From NCBI GenBank assembly GCA_945877255.1, contig CAMCRE010000009.1, positions 1 to 57,021 on the forward strand: 57,021 nucleotides of DNA. The letters run 5' to 3'. Both the position numbers and the translations under genes were made by a program. This DNA is from an uncultured Erysipelotrichaceae bacterium (lineage in GTDB: Bacteria; Bacillota_I; Bacilli_A; Erysipelotrichales; Erysipelotrichaceae). The notes below the pieces were generated by a model that saw nothing but the letters and a program-made list of their open reading frames with translations, was not told where the DNA came from and ran no database searches. The first letter of the stretch is position 1; the number at the start of each line of letters is the position of its first letter. Positions 46,017 through 55,822 of the stretch are shown here, in pieces.

Positions 46017-48335
46017 ATGGGGTTTTTAAAAAATTTGTTTTCGTCAGAAGCTAAAACAGTTAAAAAGATTAGACAGAAAGCTTTAGAAATAGATGCGTTA
46101 AAAGATGTTTATCGTCAGTTAAGTGATGAGGAATTAAAAGCTAAAACAAGTTATTTCAAAGCACAATTAGCAAATGGTAAAACGTTAGATGATATTTTAG
46201 TTGAAGCATTTGCAGTAAGTAGAGAGGCGTGTTATCGTGTTCGTAATGAGTTTCCTTATCTTGTACAGTTAATGGGAGCGTTAGTATTGCATGGTGGAGA
46301 TATTGCCGAAATGAAAACAGGGGAAGGTAAAACATTAACTTCTGTTATGTGTGTGTATTTAAATGCGTTGGAAGGCAGAGGGGTACATGTTGTTACTGTA
46401 AACGAATATCTTGCACAACGTGATGCTGAGCAAATGGGACAAATTCATGAATTTTTAGGCTTAACAACTGCGGTTAATTTACGTCAATTAACGACTGCTG
46501 GAAAAAGAAACGCTTATGCACAAGATATTACTTACACAACAAACTCAGAGTTAGGGTTTGATTATTTACGTGATAATATGGTTACAGATGTTAAAGATCG
46601 TGTTATGCGTGGATTAAATTATGCAATTATTGATGAGGCAGATTCAATTTTAATTGATGAATCAAGAACACCATTGATTATTTCTGGAGGGCAACGTCAA
46701 ACAGCGAATTTATATTTATCAGTTGATCGTTTTGCGAAAACATTAAAAGATTATGATTATGAAGTAGATGTTAAAACGAAACAAATTTTATTAACTTCGA
46801 GTGGTATTAGTAAAGCTGAAAAAGTGTTTAAAGTAGATAATTTATTTGATTTAGAGCATACGAATTTAGTCCATCACATTAATAAAGCGTTATACGCAAA
46901 CTATATTATGTCAAACAATGTAGAATATGTTGTACAAGATGACGAAATTGTGATTGTTGATACATTTACAGGTCGTACAATGCCAGGGCGTGCTTTTTCT
47001 GATGGATTACATCAAGCGTTAGAAGCTAAAGAAGGTGTAACGATTAAAGAAGAAACGAGTACATTAGCTACAATTACATACCAAAACTTTTTCCGTTTAT
47101 ATGAAAAATTATCAGGTATGACCGGTACCGCTAAAACTGAAGAAGAAGAATTTTTATCTATTTACAACATGCGTGTACTAGAAATAGAAACTAACGTTCC
47201 TATTGCTCGTGTTGATTTACCGGATTATGTTTATGGTACACAAGCAGCGAAATATAATGCAATCGTTGAAGAAATTAAACGTATTCATGCAACAGGACAG
47301 CCTATTTTAGTTGGTACGATTTCTGTTGAAGTATCGGAATTAATTAGTGAGCTATTACAACGTGCAAAAATTAGACATGAAGTTTTAAATGCTAAAAACC
47401 ATGCGAGAGAAGCTGAAATTATTGCAAAAGCAGGACAAGTGAACGCTGTTACTATCGCAACGAATATGGCAGGACGTGGTACCGACATTAAATTATCTAG
47501 TGAATCTAGAGAGTTGGGCGGACTAGCAGTTATTGGTACTGAGCGTCATGAATCACGTCGTATTGATAATCAGTTGCGTGGTCGATCTGGTCGTCAAGGT
47601 GATCCAGGGTTTTCAAGATTTTTTGTGTCTTGTGAAGACGAATTATTAGTTCGTTTTGGTGCTGATCGTTTGAAATCAATGTTTAAAGATGATGCGTTAA
47701 TTGAATCAAAAATTATAGCTTCACAAATTACTTCCGCACAGAAAAAAGTAGAAGGTCAAAACTTCGATATTCGTAAAACATTAATTGATTATGATGATGT
47801 TTTAAGAAGACAAAGGGAAGTAGTGTACGAATTAAGAAATCAAATTTTAGAAAATGAAAATAATGATGATATTTTAAGAACAATGTATAGTCGTGTTAGT
47901 GCAGATATCGTTAATGCCAACACACAAAATAAATCTTTAGATATTGCTGGGATAGCACATGCTGCTGAATTTTTCGGGTTAGATAAAGAAACAACTGAAA
48001 AAGTAATTGTCGCTATGAATGAAGAAGAAATTCAAAATTATTTAGTGGAAGCAGGTTTAAAATCGTTAGCAGATCGTACTGAGGTAGTTAAAGAGCATTT
48101 TGAGCCGTATAAAAAATCAATTACATTACAAAACATTGATCGTAATTGGATGGAGCATATCGACACGATGACTAAATTAAGAGAAGGTATTCATTTACGC
48201 TCTTATGCTCAAAATAATCCATTACAAATGTATGTTCAAGAAGGATATGAATTATTTGAGAATATGATTCAAACGATTGACAAAGATGTTGTAGGTATTT
48301 TTGGTAGAATCCAGATTAAGGAAGAAACGCAATAA
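46017..48335 (+). CDS. secA: Preprotein translocase ATPase SecA
   Basis: Motor that pushes preproteins through SecYEG. The 772-residue protein has Walker A MKTGEGKT near 100, DEAD-like IIDEADSILIDESRTPLI near 203, the second NBD (TIATNMAGRGTDIKL near 482 and RIDNQLRGRSGRQGD near 520) and the helical scaffold domain. It ends at RIQIKEE without the C-terminal linker and zinc finger, so it is a short-form SecA. The stop overlaps prfB (TAATG). Confidence 0.97.
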   Translation: MGFLKNLFSSEAKTVKKIRQKALEIDALKDVYRQLSDEELKAKTSYFKAQLANGKTLDDILVEAFAVSREACYRVRNEFPYLVQLMGALVLHGGDIAEMKTGEGKTLTSVMCVYLNALEGRGVHVVTVNEYLAQRDAEQMGQIHEFLGLTTAVNLRQLTTAGKRNAYAQDITYTTNSELGFDYLRDNMVTDVKDRVMRGLNYAIIDEADSILIDESRTPLIISGGQRQTANLYLSVDRFAKTLKDYDYEVDVKTKQILLTSSGISKAEKVFKVDNLFDLEHTNLVHHINKALYANYIMSNNVEYVVQDDEIVIVDTFTGRTMPGRAFSDGLHQALEAKEGVTIKEETSTLATITYQNFFRLYEKLSGMTGTAKTEEEEFLSIYNMRVLEIETNVPIARVDLPDYVYGTQAAKYNAIVEEIKRIHATGQPILVGTISVEVSELISELLQRAKIRHEVLNAKNHAREAEIIAKAGQVNAVTIATNMAGRGTDIKLSSESRELGGLAVIGTERHESRRIDNQLRGRSGRQGDPGFSRFFVSCEDELLVRFGADRLKSMFKDDALIESKIIASQITSAQKKVEGQNFDIRKTLIDYDDVLRRQREVVYELRNQILENENNDDILRTMYSRVSADIVNANTQNKSLDIAGIAHAAEFFGLDKETTEKVIVAMNEEEIQNYLVEAGLKSLADRTEVVKEHFEPYKKSITLQNIDRNWMEHIDTMTKLREGIHLRSYAQNNPLQMYVQEGYELFENMIQTIDKDVVGIFGRIQIKEETQ

Positions 48336-49433
48336 TGTTAGAGTTTTTTGAAATTAAACAAGGTTTAGATGATATTAAAAATAAATTAGAACAGTTAAAG
48401 GAGTCTCTTTGACTTAAGTAGTCGACAAAGTCAATTAGAACTTTTAGTCCAAGAAAGCGAACAAGATAATTTTTGGGATGATTATCAAAATGCACAAAAA
48501 CACATTCAATTACTCAATAGCGTTAAGAGAGTAGTAGAAGGTTATTATGATTTGCAACATAAAGTAGTCGCATTATCAGAAGTGTTAGAACTTTATAAAA
48601 CTGATAATGAGATGCAAGAATTAATTAATTTAGAGTTTAATGAATTAAAGTCAAATTTTGACAAATATGAGATTGAGATATTACTAGCTAAACCTTATGA
48701 TGATTCAGCAGCAATTTTAGAAATTCACCCTGGAGCAGGTGGTGTAGAATCTTGTGATTGGAGTGAAATGCTTTATCGAATGTATGTGCGTTGGGGAAAT
48801 CAAAAAAATATGAAAGTTACTGTTATGGATTATTTACCTGGCGAAGAAGCGGGAATTAAGTCTGTGAGTATATTATTTGAAGGTGAAAAAGCTTACGGTT
48901 ACTTAAAATGTGAAAAAGGTGTACATCGACTAGTTCGAATTTCGCCTTTTGATTCACAGTCTCGTCGTCATACATCTTTTGCTTCTGTTGATGTTATTCC
49001 ACAAATTCAAGATGATATTAAAGTAGAAATTAATCCAAGTGATTTAGAAATTGAGACTTTGCGTGCTTCTGGTGCTGGAGGACAACATGTGAATAAAACA
49101 GATTCTGCTGTTAGAATTACACATTTACCTACAGGCATAACAGTTAAATGCCAAAGTGGAAGAAGTCAACACGACAACAAAGATAAAGCATTAATGATGT
49201 TAAAATCTCGTTTATATCAATTAATGCATCAAGAACATTTAGATAAAATCTCGGCGTTAAAAGGTGAACAAAAACGTATTGAATGGGGAAGTCAAATTCG
49301 CTCATATGTGATGCACCCATATTCATTAGTTAAAGATGCACGCTCCAACTATGAAGTAGGAAATGTACATGCTGTATTAGATGGAGATCTTGATGAATTA
49401 ATGTACAGTGTACTGAAATTAGGGGTAGAATAA
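48335..49433 (+). CDS. prfB: Peptide chain release factor 2, with programmed +1 frameshift
   Basis: Terminates at UGA and UAA. Translation starts at ATG 48335, overlapping the secA stop, and runs 25 codons to CTT followed by the in-frame TGA at 48410-48412. A +1 shift continues with GAC at 48411, giving DLSSRQSQLELL. The second part has the SPF stop-recognition motif (RISPFD) and the GGQ loop GAGGQHVNKTDSA. The joined protein has about 365 residues. A track reporting only 48552-49433 misses the first third. Confidence 0.95.
48398..48413 (+). promoter_or_regulatory. prfB programmed frameshift site
   Basis: AAGGAG then TCT then CTT TGA C: an SD-like stimulator three bases before the slippery CTT and the in-frame UGA. 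Low RF2 levels pause at UGA and favour the +1 shift, an autoregulatory loop known from most bacteria. Confidence 0.93.
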
Positions 49434-49434
49434 T

Positions 49435-50283
49435 ATGAAACAAAAAATATTAGATTATTCATTTATTGTTTTAGGGAATTTAGTTTTAGCGTTAGCCGTC
49501 GGAACCATTATTGTACCAGGGAATATTTTAAGTGGTGGAGTAAGTGGAATTGCAATTGCACTATTTCCAATAATTAAAGTAAAGGTTGAATACGTTGTTT
49601 ATTTTCTGCAAATTGTGTTGTTTTTATTAGGGACAGTTTTTTTAGGAAAACAATTTGTGCAGAAAACACTGTTATCCACAATTTTATACCCAGTGTTTTT
49701 GTGGGTGATATTACGCTATAATTTAGATTTAAAAATCGAGAATCCACTTATTGCATCTATATACGGCGGAATAGGTGTTGGTGTCGGTTTAGGATTAGCA
49801 TTCCGTGCTAATGCGAGTACGGGAGGTGTAGATATTTTAGCTTTTATTGGAGCAAAATATACATCAATTCAATTATCAGTATGGGTAATGATAATTGATG
49901 TGTTGACGATTTTACTAGGAATTGCAACTTATGGTGTTGAAAAATCATTGGTAGGAATTGTTTCTGTTTATACGGCAACAGTCGCCATCAACAAAATATT
50001 GTTGTTGGGTGCACATGAATCAATTTCATTATTCGTGATTAGTGATGAATATAAAAAAATTATTAATGAAATTCATACAACATTTGATAGAGGATGTACG
50101 ATACTTAAAGGTATTGGTGCATATAGTCAAAAAGATCGACCGGTTGTATTAGTAGTTTTAAGTAAAAAAGAATATCCAAGAATGCAACGTATTATTAAAG
50201 ATATTGATCCAAACAGTTTTACAATCGTTAATGATACAAAAGAAGTTCATGGAGAAGGGTTTTTACAAGAATTTTCACAATAA
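49435..50283 (+). CDS. YitT family membrane protein (DUF161 with DUF2179)
   Basis: A 282-residue membrane protein. Five to six helices occupy about 1-190, with GNILSGGVSGIAIAL near 28-42 and the repeat FRANASTGGVDILAF near 122. A cytosolic DUF2179 domain follows (HTTFDRGCTILKGIGAYSQK near 218-237). The function is unproven. It starts 1 base after the prfB stop, with GGGGT as a weak site, so it is probably translated by coupling. Confidence 0.88.
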   Translation: MKQKILDYSFIVLGNLVLALAVGTIIVPGNILSGGVSGIAIALFPIIKVKVEYVVYFLQIVLFLLGTVFLGKQFVQKTLLSTILYPVFLWVILRYNLDLKIENPLIASIYGGIGVGVGLGLAFRANASTGGVDILAFIGAKYTSIQLSVWVMIIDVLTILLGIATYGVEKSLVGIVSVYTATVAINKILLLGAHESISLFVISDEYKKIINEIHTTFDRGCTILKGIGAYSQKDRPVVLVVLSKKEYPRMQRIIKDIDPNSFTIVNDTKEVHGEGFLQEFSQ

Positions 50284-50335
50284 ACTGTAGTAATGCAGTT
50301 TATTGTTTTAGTATATAGAAATTATTGGAGGTTTT

Positions 50336-51733
50336 ATGAAACAAATAGCAATAGTAGGTTTATCTGTGATGGGAAGTAATTTAGCATTAAACATAGCAGA
50401 TAATGGATTTAAAACAGCAGTATATAATCGTACTTCAGAAGTTACAAAAAAAATGATTGAAAATTATCCGCATCAAAATATTGAACCATTTTATGACTTA
50501 CCAAGTATGGTAAATAGCTTAGAAAAACCGCGTAAAATTTTATTAATGGTTAAAGCAGGTCATGCAGTAGATATGTTGGTGGAGCAGTTATTGCCTTTAA
50601 TTGATGAAGGCGATATTATTATTGATGGTGGAAATTCATATTTCCATGATACACAAAGAAGATATGATTACTTGAAAACTAAAAATATTCATTACTTTGG
50701 AATTGGTATTTCAGGTGGTGAAGAAGGTGCACGTAAAGGACCAGCAATTATGCCGGGTGGAGATGCAGAAGCATATCGCAAAATCCAACCAATTTTAGAA
50801 GCGATTGCAGCGAAAGTTAATAATGTGGCTTGCTGTAAATATACTTCTACAGGTGGTGCTGGACATTACGTTAAAATGGTACATAATGGAATTGAATATG
50901 GTGATATGCAATTAATAGCAGAATCATATAGTTTGTTGAAGCATATTGGTAAAAAAGATAATAGTAGTTTAGCGTGCATTTTCGATAAGTGGAATGAAGG
51001 AGAATTATCATCATATTTAATTGAGATTACCGCTAATATTTTTAAAGTTCAACAAGATGGTCAATATTTAATTGATGATATTTTAGATATTTCTAGTCAA
51101 AAAGGAACTGGTAAATGGACGAATTTAGAAGCGACTACATTAGGTGTAGACACCTCTGTTATTACTGCTGCATTAAATGCTCGTTTTGATTCGACATTAA
51201 AAGAAGAAAGAATAATCGCATCTGAAAAATTTTCTCGAAATAATATTGTGGAAGAGAAAGATATTGAATTATTAGTTGAGAAAAGTTTATATTTTGCGAA
51301 AGTTATTTCGTATGCACAAGGTTTTAAATTATTACAGACTGCTGAGCAAACTTATAACTGGCGTTTTAATTATGCTGAAATTGCTAAGATATTTAGAGGT
51401 GGATGTATTATTCAAGCGAAGTTGTTGCAAAATATAATTGATGCGTATGATAATGATCCAAATTTAATTAACTTAATGTTAGATGATTACTTTAGTTCAA
51501 AATTAAAAGAATATGAAAAATTTATACGTGAATTAGTTGTAATTGCAGTTCAAAACAAAATTAGTATTCCTGCTTTCCAAAATGCATTAGCCTACTTTGA
51601 CAGCTATTGTACTGCAAATAGTAACGCTAATTTAATTCAAGCCCAACGTGACTATTTTGGTGCGCACACATTTGAAAAAATTAGTGAACAAGGTGTATTC
51701 CACTTTGACTGGGTTTCGTATGCAAAAAAATAG
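50336..51733 (+). CDS. gnd: 6-phosphogluconate dehydrogenase (decarboxylating)
   Basis: Oxidises 6-phosphogluconate to ribulose 5-phosphate and CO2. The 465-residue enzyme has the Rossmann GLSVMGSNLALN near 8-19, with NRT after the second strand favouring NADP. Other conserved segments are IDGGNSYFHDT, the signature GISGGEEGARKGPAIMPGG near 128 and the catalytic lysine/asparagine KMVHNGIEYGDMQLIAE near 185. TTGGAGG precedes the ATG. Its last 14 bases overlap zwf. Confidence 0.96.
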   Translation: MKQIAIVGLSVMGSNLALNIADNGFKTAVYNRTSEVTKKMIENYPHQNIEPFYDLPSMVNSLEKPRKILLMVKAGHAVDMLVEQLLPLIDEGDIIIDGGNSYFHDTQRRYDYLKTKNIHYFGIGISGGEEGARKGPAIMPGGDAEAYRKIQPILEAIAAKVNNVACCKYTSTGGAGHYVKMVHNGIEYGDMQLIAESYSLLKHIGKKDNSSLACIFDKWNEGELSSYLIEITANIFKVQQDGQYLIDDILDISSQKGTGKWTNLEATTLGVDTSVITAALNARFDSTLKEERIIASEKFSRNNIVEEKDIELLVEKSLYFAKVISYAQGFKLLQTAEQTYNWRFNYAEIAKIFRGGCIIQAKLLQNIIDAYDNDPNLINLMLDDYFSSKLKEYEKFIRELVVIAVQNKISIPAFQNALAYFDSYCTANSNANLIQAQRDYFGAHTFEKISEQGVFHFDWVSYAKK

Positions 51734-53075
51734 TGCGATCACATTGTTTGGCGGAAGTGGAGATTTAACGTATCGTAAATTATTACCTGCATTATACAAT
51801 TTAGAATCAACAGGGAAATTAAGTGACGACTTTAAAATTATTGCTATTGGTAGAAGAGATTATTCATGTGACCAATATTTAGAAATTGCACAGCGTTGGA
51901 TTGAAACTTATGCTAGAAAAAAATTTGATTCTGTTGTGTTTAATAAATTTAAGAAGCGTGTCATATACTTTAAAATGGATGTTTCTGATGTAGAAGAATA
52001 TTATCGTCTACAACAATTTTACGATAATCAAGGAATCAATCATCACATTTATTATTATGCGGTTGCACCATCGTTATTTATTCCAATCACAAATGGTTTA
52101 AAAAAATATAGTGCTACTAATCAAGCTAAAGTCATTATTGAAAAACCTTTTGGAGAAGATTTAGCTTCTGCTACACAATTAAATACAACTTTAGCACAGT
52201 TTTTTGGACAAGATGAAATTTATCACATCGATCATTATTTAGGTAAGGAAATGATTCAGAACATTATTTCTTTGCGTGCCAACAATATTATTTTTAAAGA
52301 AATTTGGAATAACAAATGTATTGAAAGCATTCAAATTAGTGCTTCTGAAAGTGAAGGTGTTGGAACGCGTGCAGGATATTATGATAAAAGCGGTGCATTA
52401 AAAGACATGGTTCAAAACCACTTATTTCAGGTATTATCTATTGTGGTGATGGATAACCCTGAGGGTGATTTTGCGACAGAGCAACTTAAAGTGTTTAATA
52501 GATTGTGTGCAGTTAGCGATTATTCAAAAGAAGTAGTTCGAGGGCAATATGCAGGTTATTTAGCAGAGACCAATATTTCACCTCAGTCTCAAACAGAAAC
52601 TTTCGTGGCATTGAAATTGTTTGTGGAGAATGATAGATTTTCTGGTGTGCCAATATATATTAAAACTGGTAAAAAGCTTAAGCATCGTGAAACGCAACTC
52701 GCGATTAAGTTTCGTCAAGTTGGTAACAGTTTGCCAAATAGTTTAATTATTAAGATACAACCTGATGAAGGTGTAAACTTTAAATTCAATATAAAAAAAC
52801 CGGGTACGATTACTGAATTACAACAAGTTTCAATGGATTTTTGCCAAAGTTGTGTTTTAGAAAATAGAATTAATACCCCTGAAGCATATGAAAGATTGTT
52901 GTATGCTTGCATGAATGATGATCGAAGTTTATTTTCGAGATGGGACCAAATTGTGGCGTCTTGGAAATTTGCGAATGAAATTAGTGCGAAATTTGACCAA
53001 ATACCGCTTGAAGTATATGAACAAGGTAGTGAGGGACCTGAAAGTGCAATTGCGATGACGGAGTGGATAGTGTAA
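51720..53075 (+). CDS. zwf: Glucose-6-phosphate 1-dehydrogenase
   Basis: First step of the oxidative pentose phosphate pathway. The 451-residue protein begins with GGSGDLTYRKLLPALY. The signature RIDHYLGKE appears as HIDHYLGKE near 165-173, keeping the catalytic histidine and lysine but with His in place of Arg. EKPFGEDLA and KTGKKLKHRETQ are also present. ATG 51720 gives the family N terminus and overlaps gnd by 14 bases in another frame; no SD is evident, so coupling is likely. It is somewhat shorter than the usual 480-490. Confidence 0.95.
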   Translation: MQKNSAITLFGGSGDLTYRKLLPALYNLESTGKLSDDFKIIAIGRRDYSCDQYLEIAQRWIETYARKKFDSVVFNKFKKRVIYFKMDVSDVEEYYRLQQFYDNQGINHHIYYYAVAPSLFIPITNGLKKYSATNQAKVIIEKPFGEDLASATQLNTTLAQFFGQDEIYHIDHYLGKEMIQNIISLRANNIIFKEIWNNKCIESIQISASESEGVGTRAGYYDKSGALKDMVQNHLFQVLSIVVMDNPEGDFATEQLKVFNRLCAVSDYSKEVVRGQYAGYLAETNISPQSQTETFVALKLFVENDRFSGVPIYIKTGKKLKHRETQLAIKFRQVGNSLPNSLIIKIQPDEGVNFKFNIKKPGTITELQQVSMDFCQSCVLENRINTPEAYERLLYACMNDDRSLFSRWDQIVASWKFANEISAKFDQIPLEVYEQGSEGPESAIAMTEWIV

Positions 53076-53695
53076 TGAAAATATATGATATCAGTAAAGA
53101 AATTAGTGAAACAATGATCGTTTATAAAAATCGCGATAATAAAAAAATAGTACGAGAAATAGTTGCTAATCATAGCGATAATCATTTTCATGAATCGAAA
53201 ATCACATTAGACATGCATTGTGGCACGCATATTGATGCACCGTTACATATGGTTGAAAATGGTCATACAATCGAACAACTACCACTTGAAAATTATATGG
53301 GTACGTGTAAAGTTTTTGATTTAACAGCTGTTGAATCATTTATTCGTCAAAAAGATATTGTGCATTTACCTATTAATGAAAAAGATATTGTGCTATTTAA
53401 AACACGTAATTCATATTCTAAAGTGTATGATTTCAATTTTGTGTACATTGAGGAAGATGCAGCTACATATTTAGTTAATAAAAAAATTAGAACTGTCGGA
53501 ATTGACGCGATGAGTGTTGAAAGAGATAAACCAGGGCATCCTACGCATAAAATATTATTAGGGAATGGCGTAGCAGTTATTGAGGATCTACAATTAGCTG
53601 AGGTTAATGCAGGAGAATACGAATTAATTGCATTGCCACTAAAAATAAAAAATAGTGAAGCTAGTCCTATTAGAGCAATATTAATTGAAAAATAA
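53075..53695 (+). CDS. Cyclase-family metal hydrolase (kynurenine formamidase-like)
   Basis: A 206-residue protein of the cyclase/KynB family. The metal-binding motif HCGTHIDAPLH near 47-57 is complete, and IGIDAMSVER and GHPTHKILL near 145-162 are typical. Family members hydrolyse formamides or lactams; the substrate is unknown. Placement after zwf (TAATG overlap) and gnd does not match tryptophan catabolism, so a different substrate is possible. The start at 53075 fits the family better than 53063. Confidence 0.87.
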   Translation: MKIYDISKEISETMIVYKNRDNKKIVREIVANHSDNHFHESKITLDMHCGTHIDAPLHMVENGHTIEQLPLENYMGTCKVFDLTAVESFIRQKDIVHLPINEKDIVLFKTRNSYSKVYDFNFVYIEEDAATYLVNKKIRTVGIDAMSVERDKPGHPTHKILLGNGVAVIEDLQLAEVNAGEYELIALPLKIKNSEASPIRAILIEK

Positions 53696-53719
53696 CATAG
53701 TTGCGGCTATGTTATTTTT
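53690..53719 (+). terminator. Intrinsic terminator of the gnd-zwf-cyclase operon
   Basis: AAATAACATAG-ttgcgg-CTATGTTATTTTT, an 11-bp perfect stem with T run overlapping the stop codon. Confidence 0.9.
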
Positions 53720-53767
53720 ATTAAATAGGTGTATTGCATAAATGTGGTGTTTTTGGTGTAATATTAC

Positions 53768-53796
53768 TTGTATTTAGTCCAAAACTATGTTAAAAT
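53768..53796 (+). promoter_or_regulatory. Sigma-A promoter of uraA
   Basis: TTGTAT-N17-TAAAAT; transcription would start about 53803, right at the leader hairpin. Confidence 0.68.
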
Positions 53797-53803
53797 CATA
53801 CCA

Positions 53804-53847
53804 GCAAATCTTTAAACCAATCCGGGAGGTTGGAAAGATATTTTTTA
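53804..53847 (+). promoter_or_regulatory. PyrR-like binding hairpin with U-tract in the uraA leader
   Basis: Lower stem ATCTTT/AAAGAT, a 5'-side AAA bulge, then upper stem CCAA-U-CC closed by loop GGGA and GGTTGG. This resembles the PyrR consensus ARUCCNGNGAGGYU, one loop base short. TATTTTTTATT follows, so the same hairpin could terminate transcription. GCAAATCTT (53804-53812) could alternatively pair with AAGATTTGC at 53861-53869. Confidence 0.5.
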
Positions 53848-53887
53848 TTATACCTTTTATAAGATTTGCATGCTATAGGAGGGAAAG

Positions 53888-55198
53888 ATGGAAAAAGATA
53901 GCTTAGTTTTAGATGTGCATGAAAAACCAAATCCTGTTGTATGGTTTTTCTTGAGTTTTCAACACGTGTTTGCAATGTTTGGTGCAACGATTTTAGTACC
54001 AATATTAACAGGGTTTCCTGTATCGGTTGCATTATTTGCGTCTGGAGTAGGAACGATTATATATGCGATAATCACACGATTTAAAGTTCCGGTATACTTA
54101 GGAAGTTCATTCGCGTTCATTTCAGCAGTGCAATTAGCTGTAGCGAGTTATCATAAAAAACCTGATGCTGCATTAACAGGTTTGATGATGGTAGGGGTTA
54201 TTTATGTTATTGTTGGTTTAATTATTAAAGTAGCAGGAAAAGGGTGGATTGATAAATTATTACCACCAGTTGTAATTGGACCAATGATTGCAGTTATAGG
54301 ATTAGGATTAGCACCTGTTGCAGTACAAAGTGCTGGTTTAGTAAAAGGAGGAGATTATCGTAACATTATTGTTGCATTAATTACTTTCTTATTTTCGGCA
54401 TTTATTTCAAGTGTTGGAAAAGGTTTTTTCAAAATTATTCCGTTTTTAATCGCCATTGTATTTGGATATATTGTAGCAGTATTGTTTGGGATTGTGGATT
54501 TCTCGCCACTTCAAAACGCAAAATTTTTCTCAATTCCAGAGTTTTATTTACCATTTAGTACAGGAGGCGTATTTAAAGAGTACAGTTTATATTTTGGTCC
54601 AGAAATGTGGGCGATGCTGCCAGTGTCGATTATCACAATTAGTGAGCATATAGGTGACCATAGTGTGTTAAGTAAAATTTGTGGTCGTAATTTCTTAAAA
54701 GAACCTGGATTAGATAAAACATTGATGGGAGATGGAATTGCAACGAGTTTCAGTGCATTAATCGGCGGACCTGCAAACACTACTTATGGGGAAAACACTG
54801 GTGTAATAGGTATGACAAAAATTGCGTCAATATATGTGATTATGGGTGCTGCTGTTATTGCGATATTAGTATCAACTTTAGGATATATTACCGCTGCAAT
54901 TGCGACTATCCCATCTGCAGTATTGGGTGGAATGAGTATATTACTATATGGTGTAATTTCAAGTAATGGGTTACGTGTGTTAATTGATAATCAAGTGGAC
55001 TTTGGAAAACAAAAAAACTTAATTATTGCGAGTGCGATGTTAGTGATTGGATTAGGTGGTGCAATGGTTTCATTTAGTTTCGGAAACACAGCATTAACAT
55101 TAACAGGTACGGCGTTGGCTGCGGTAGTAGGTGTAATATTAAACTTAATTATTCCAGAAAGTAAGTCTGATGATAAAGAAGGATTAAATACGCTCTAA
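53888..55198 (+). CDS. uraA: UraA/PyrP-type uracil permease (NCS2 family)
   Basis: Proton-coupled uracil importer with 14 helices. The 436 residues include FLSFQHVFAMFGATILVP near 20-37, the ligand-binding GSSFAFISAV on the half-helix, SEHIGDHSVLSKICGR near 245-260 and GGPANTTYGENTGVIGMT near 288-305 with the second glutamate. Uracil rather than xanthine is favoured by SEHIGDH and by the PyrR-like leader. AGGAGGG precedes the ATG. Its 3' end overlaps the convergent prepilin peptidase gene by 15 bases. Confidence 0.9.
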   Translation: MEKDSLVLDVHEKPNPVVWFFLSFQHVFAMFGATILVPILTGFPVSVALFASGVGTIIYAIITRFKVPVYLGSSFAFISAVQLAVASYHKKPDAALTGLMMVGVIYVIVGLIIKVAGKGWIDKLLPPVVIGPMIAVIGLGLAPVAVQSAGLVKGGDYRNIIVALITFLFSAFISSVGKGFFKIIPFLIAIVFGYIVAVLFGIVDFSPLQNAKFFSIPEFYLPFSTGGVFKEYSLYFGPEMWAMLPVSIITISEHIGDHSVLSKICGRNFLKEPGLDKTLMGDGIATSFSALIGGPANTTYGENTGVIGMTKIASIYVIMGAAVIAILVSTLGYITAAIATIPSAVLGGMSILLYGVISSNGLRVLIDNQVDFGKQKNLIIASAMLVIGLGGAMVSFSFGNTALTLTGTALAAVVGVILNLIIPESKSDDKEGLNTL

Positions 55199-55789
55199 AA
55201 TTAGTAAAATTAAATAACTTAAACATAGTGAAGGAAGGAACGGTATTTTGTTGCTTCCTTTTAATTTCATATGCATGAGACCAATTATGCAACTTATTAA
55301 AATATATAGTGCGATATTGTGGATAAATAAACTTGTTGTAATGATGAACACAACGTCAGCGAATCCTAACTTATCAAAAAAAGTAAACACCAACAACAAA
55401 AACAATATAAAACAAATGTTTATAATTGGGAAAAACATAAATTGCAATATTAAAAATATGAAAAATAATGGATAATGGATCTCGTAAGTTTGAATATCAA
55501 AATCAGAAAGTATATAAAGGAAATAAAAAGTAATGACATATTTGAAAGAAAACGATGATAAAACAATACTGATTGTGAAAATTAATAGTTCTTTTATAGC
55601 ATAAGAAACAATTTTTTTCTTACAGCAAGTTGTTTTAAAAAAACCGCTTAAAATAGGGATTAATCGCCAAACGGAAATAACTTTATCACAAAAATCACAT
55701 TTCGATTTTTTGAAATAATTGCCATTAATTAAAATATTAGCCATATTTGCAACAAAAGAAGAAATAAAATAAAAAAACACATATTGCAT
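55184..55789 (-). CDS. Prepilin peptidase (A24 family, PilD/ComC-like)
   Basis: A membrane aspartyl protease that trims and often methylates type IV pilin or competence pseudopilins. The 201-residue protein has the N-terminal cysteine-rich loop (SKCDFCDKVISVWRLIPI, then TTCCKKKI) and helices. The catalytic aspartates lie in DFDIQTYEIHY near 97 and GFADVVF near 143. No pilin genes are nearby. The start is next to a terminator whose 3' arm GGTGA appears to be the ribosome site. The stop lies in the convergent uraA end. Confidence 0.86.
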   Translation of the reverse strand: MQYVFFYFISSFVANMANILINGNYFKKSKCDFCDKVISVWRLIPILSGFFKTTCCKKKIVSYAIKELLIFTISIVLSSFSFKYVITFYFLYILSDFDIQTYEIHYPLFFIFLILQFMFFPIINICFILFLLLVFTFFDKLGFADVVFIITTSLFIHNIALYILISCIIGLMHMKLKGSNKIPFLPSLCLSYLILLILERI

Positions 55790-55822
55790 AAAAAATCACC
55801 TACATGATATAGGTGACTTTTT
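55790..55822 (-). terminator. Terminator between the phosphatase and prepilin peptidase genes
   Basis: On the minus strand AAAAAGTCACCTA-tatcatg-TAGGTGATTTTTT is directly followed by the peptidase ATG. The 3' arm AGGTGA is the only SD candidate, so termination and translation initiation share one hairpin. Confidence 0.82.
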
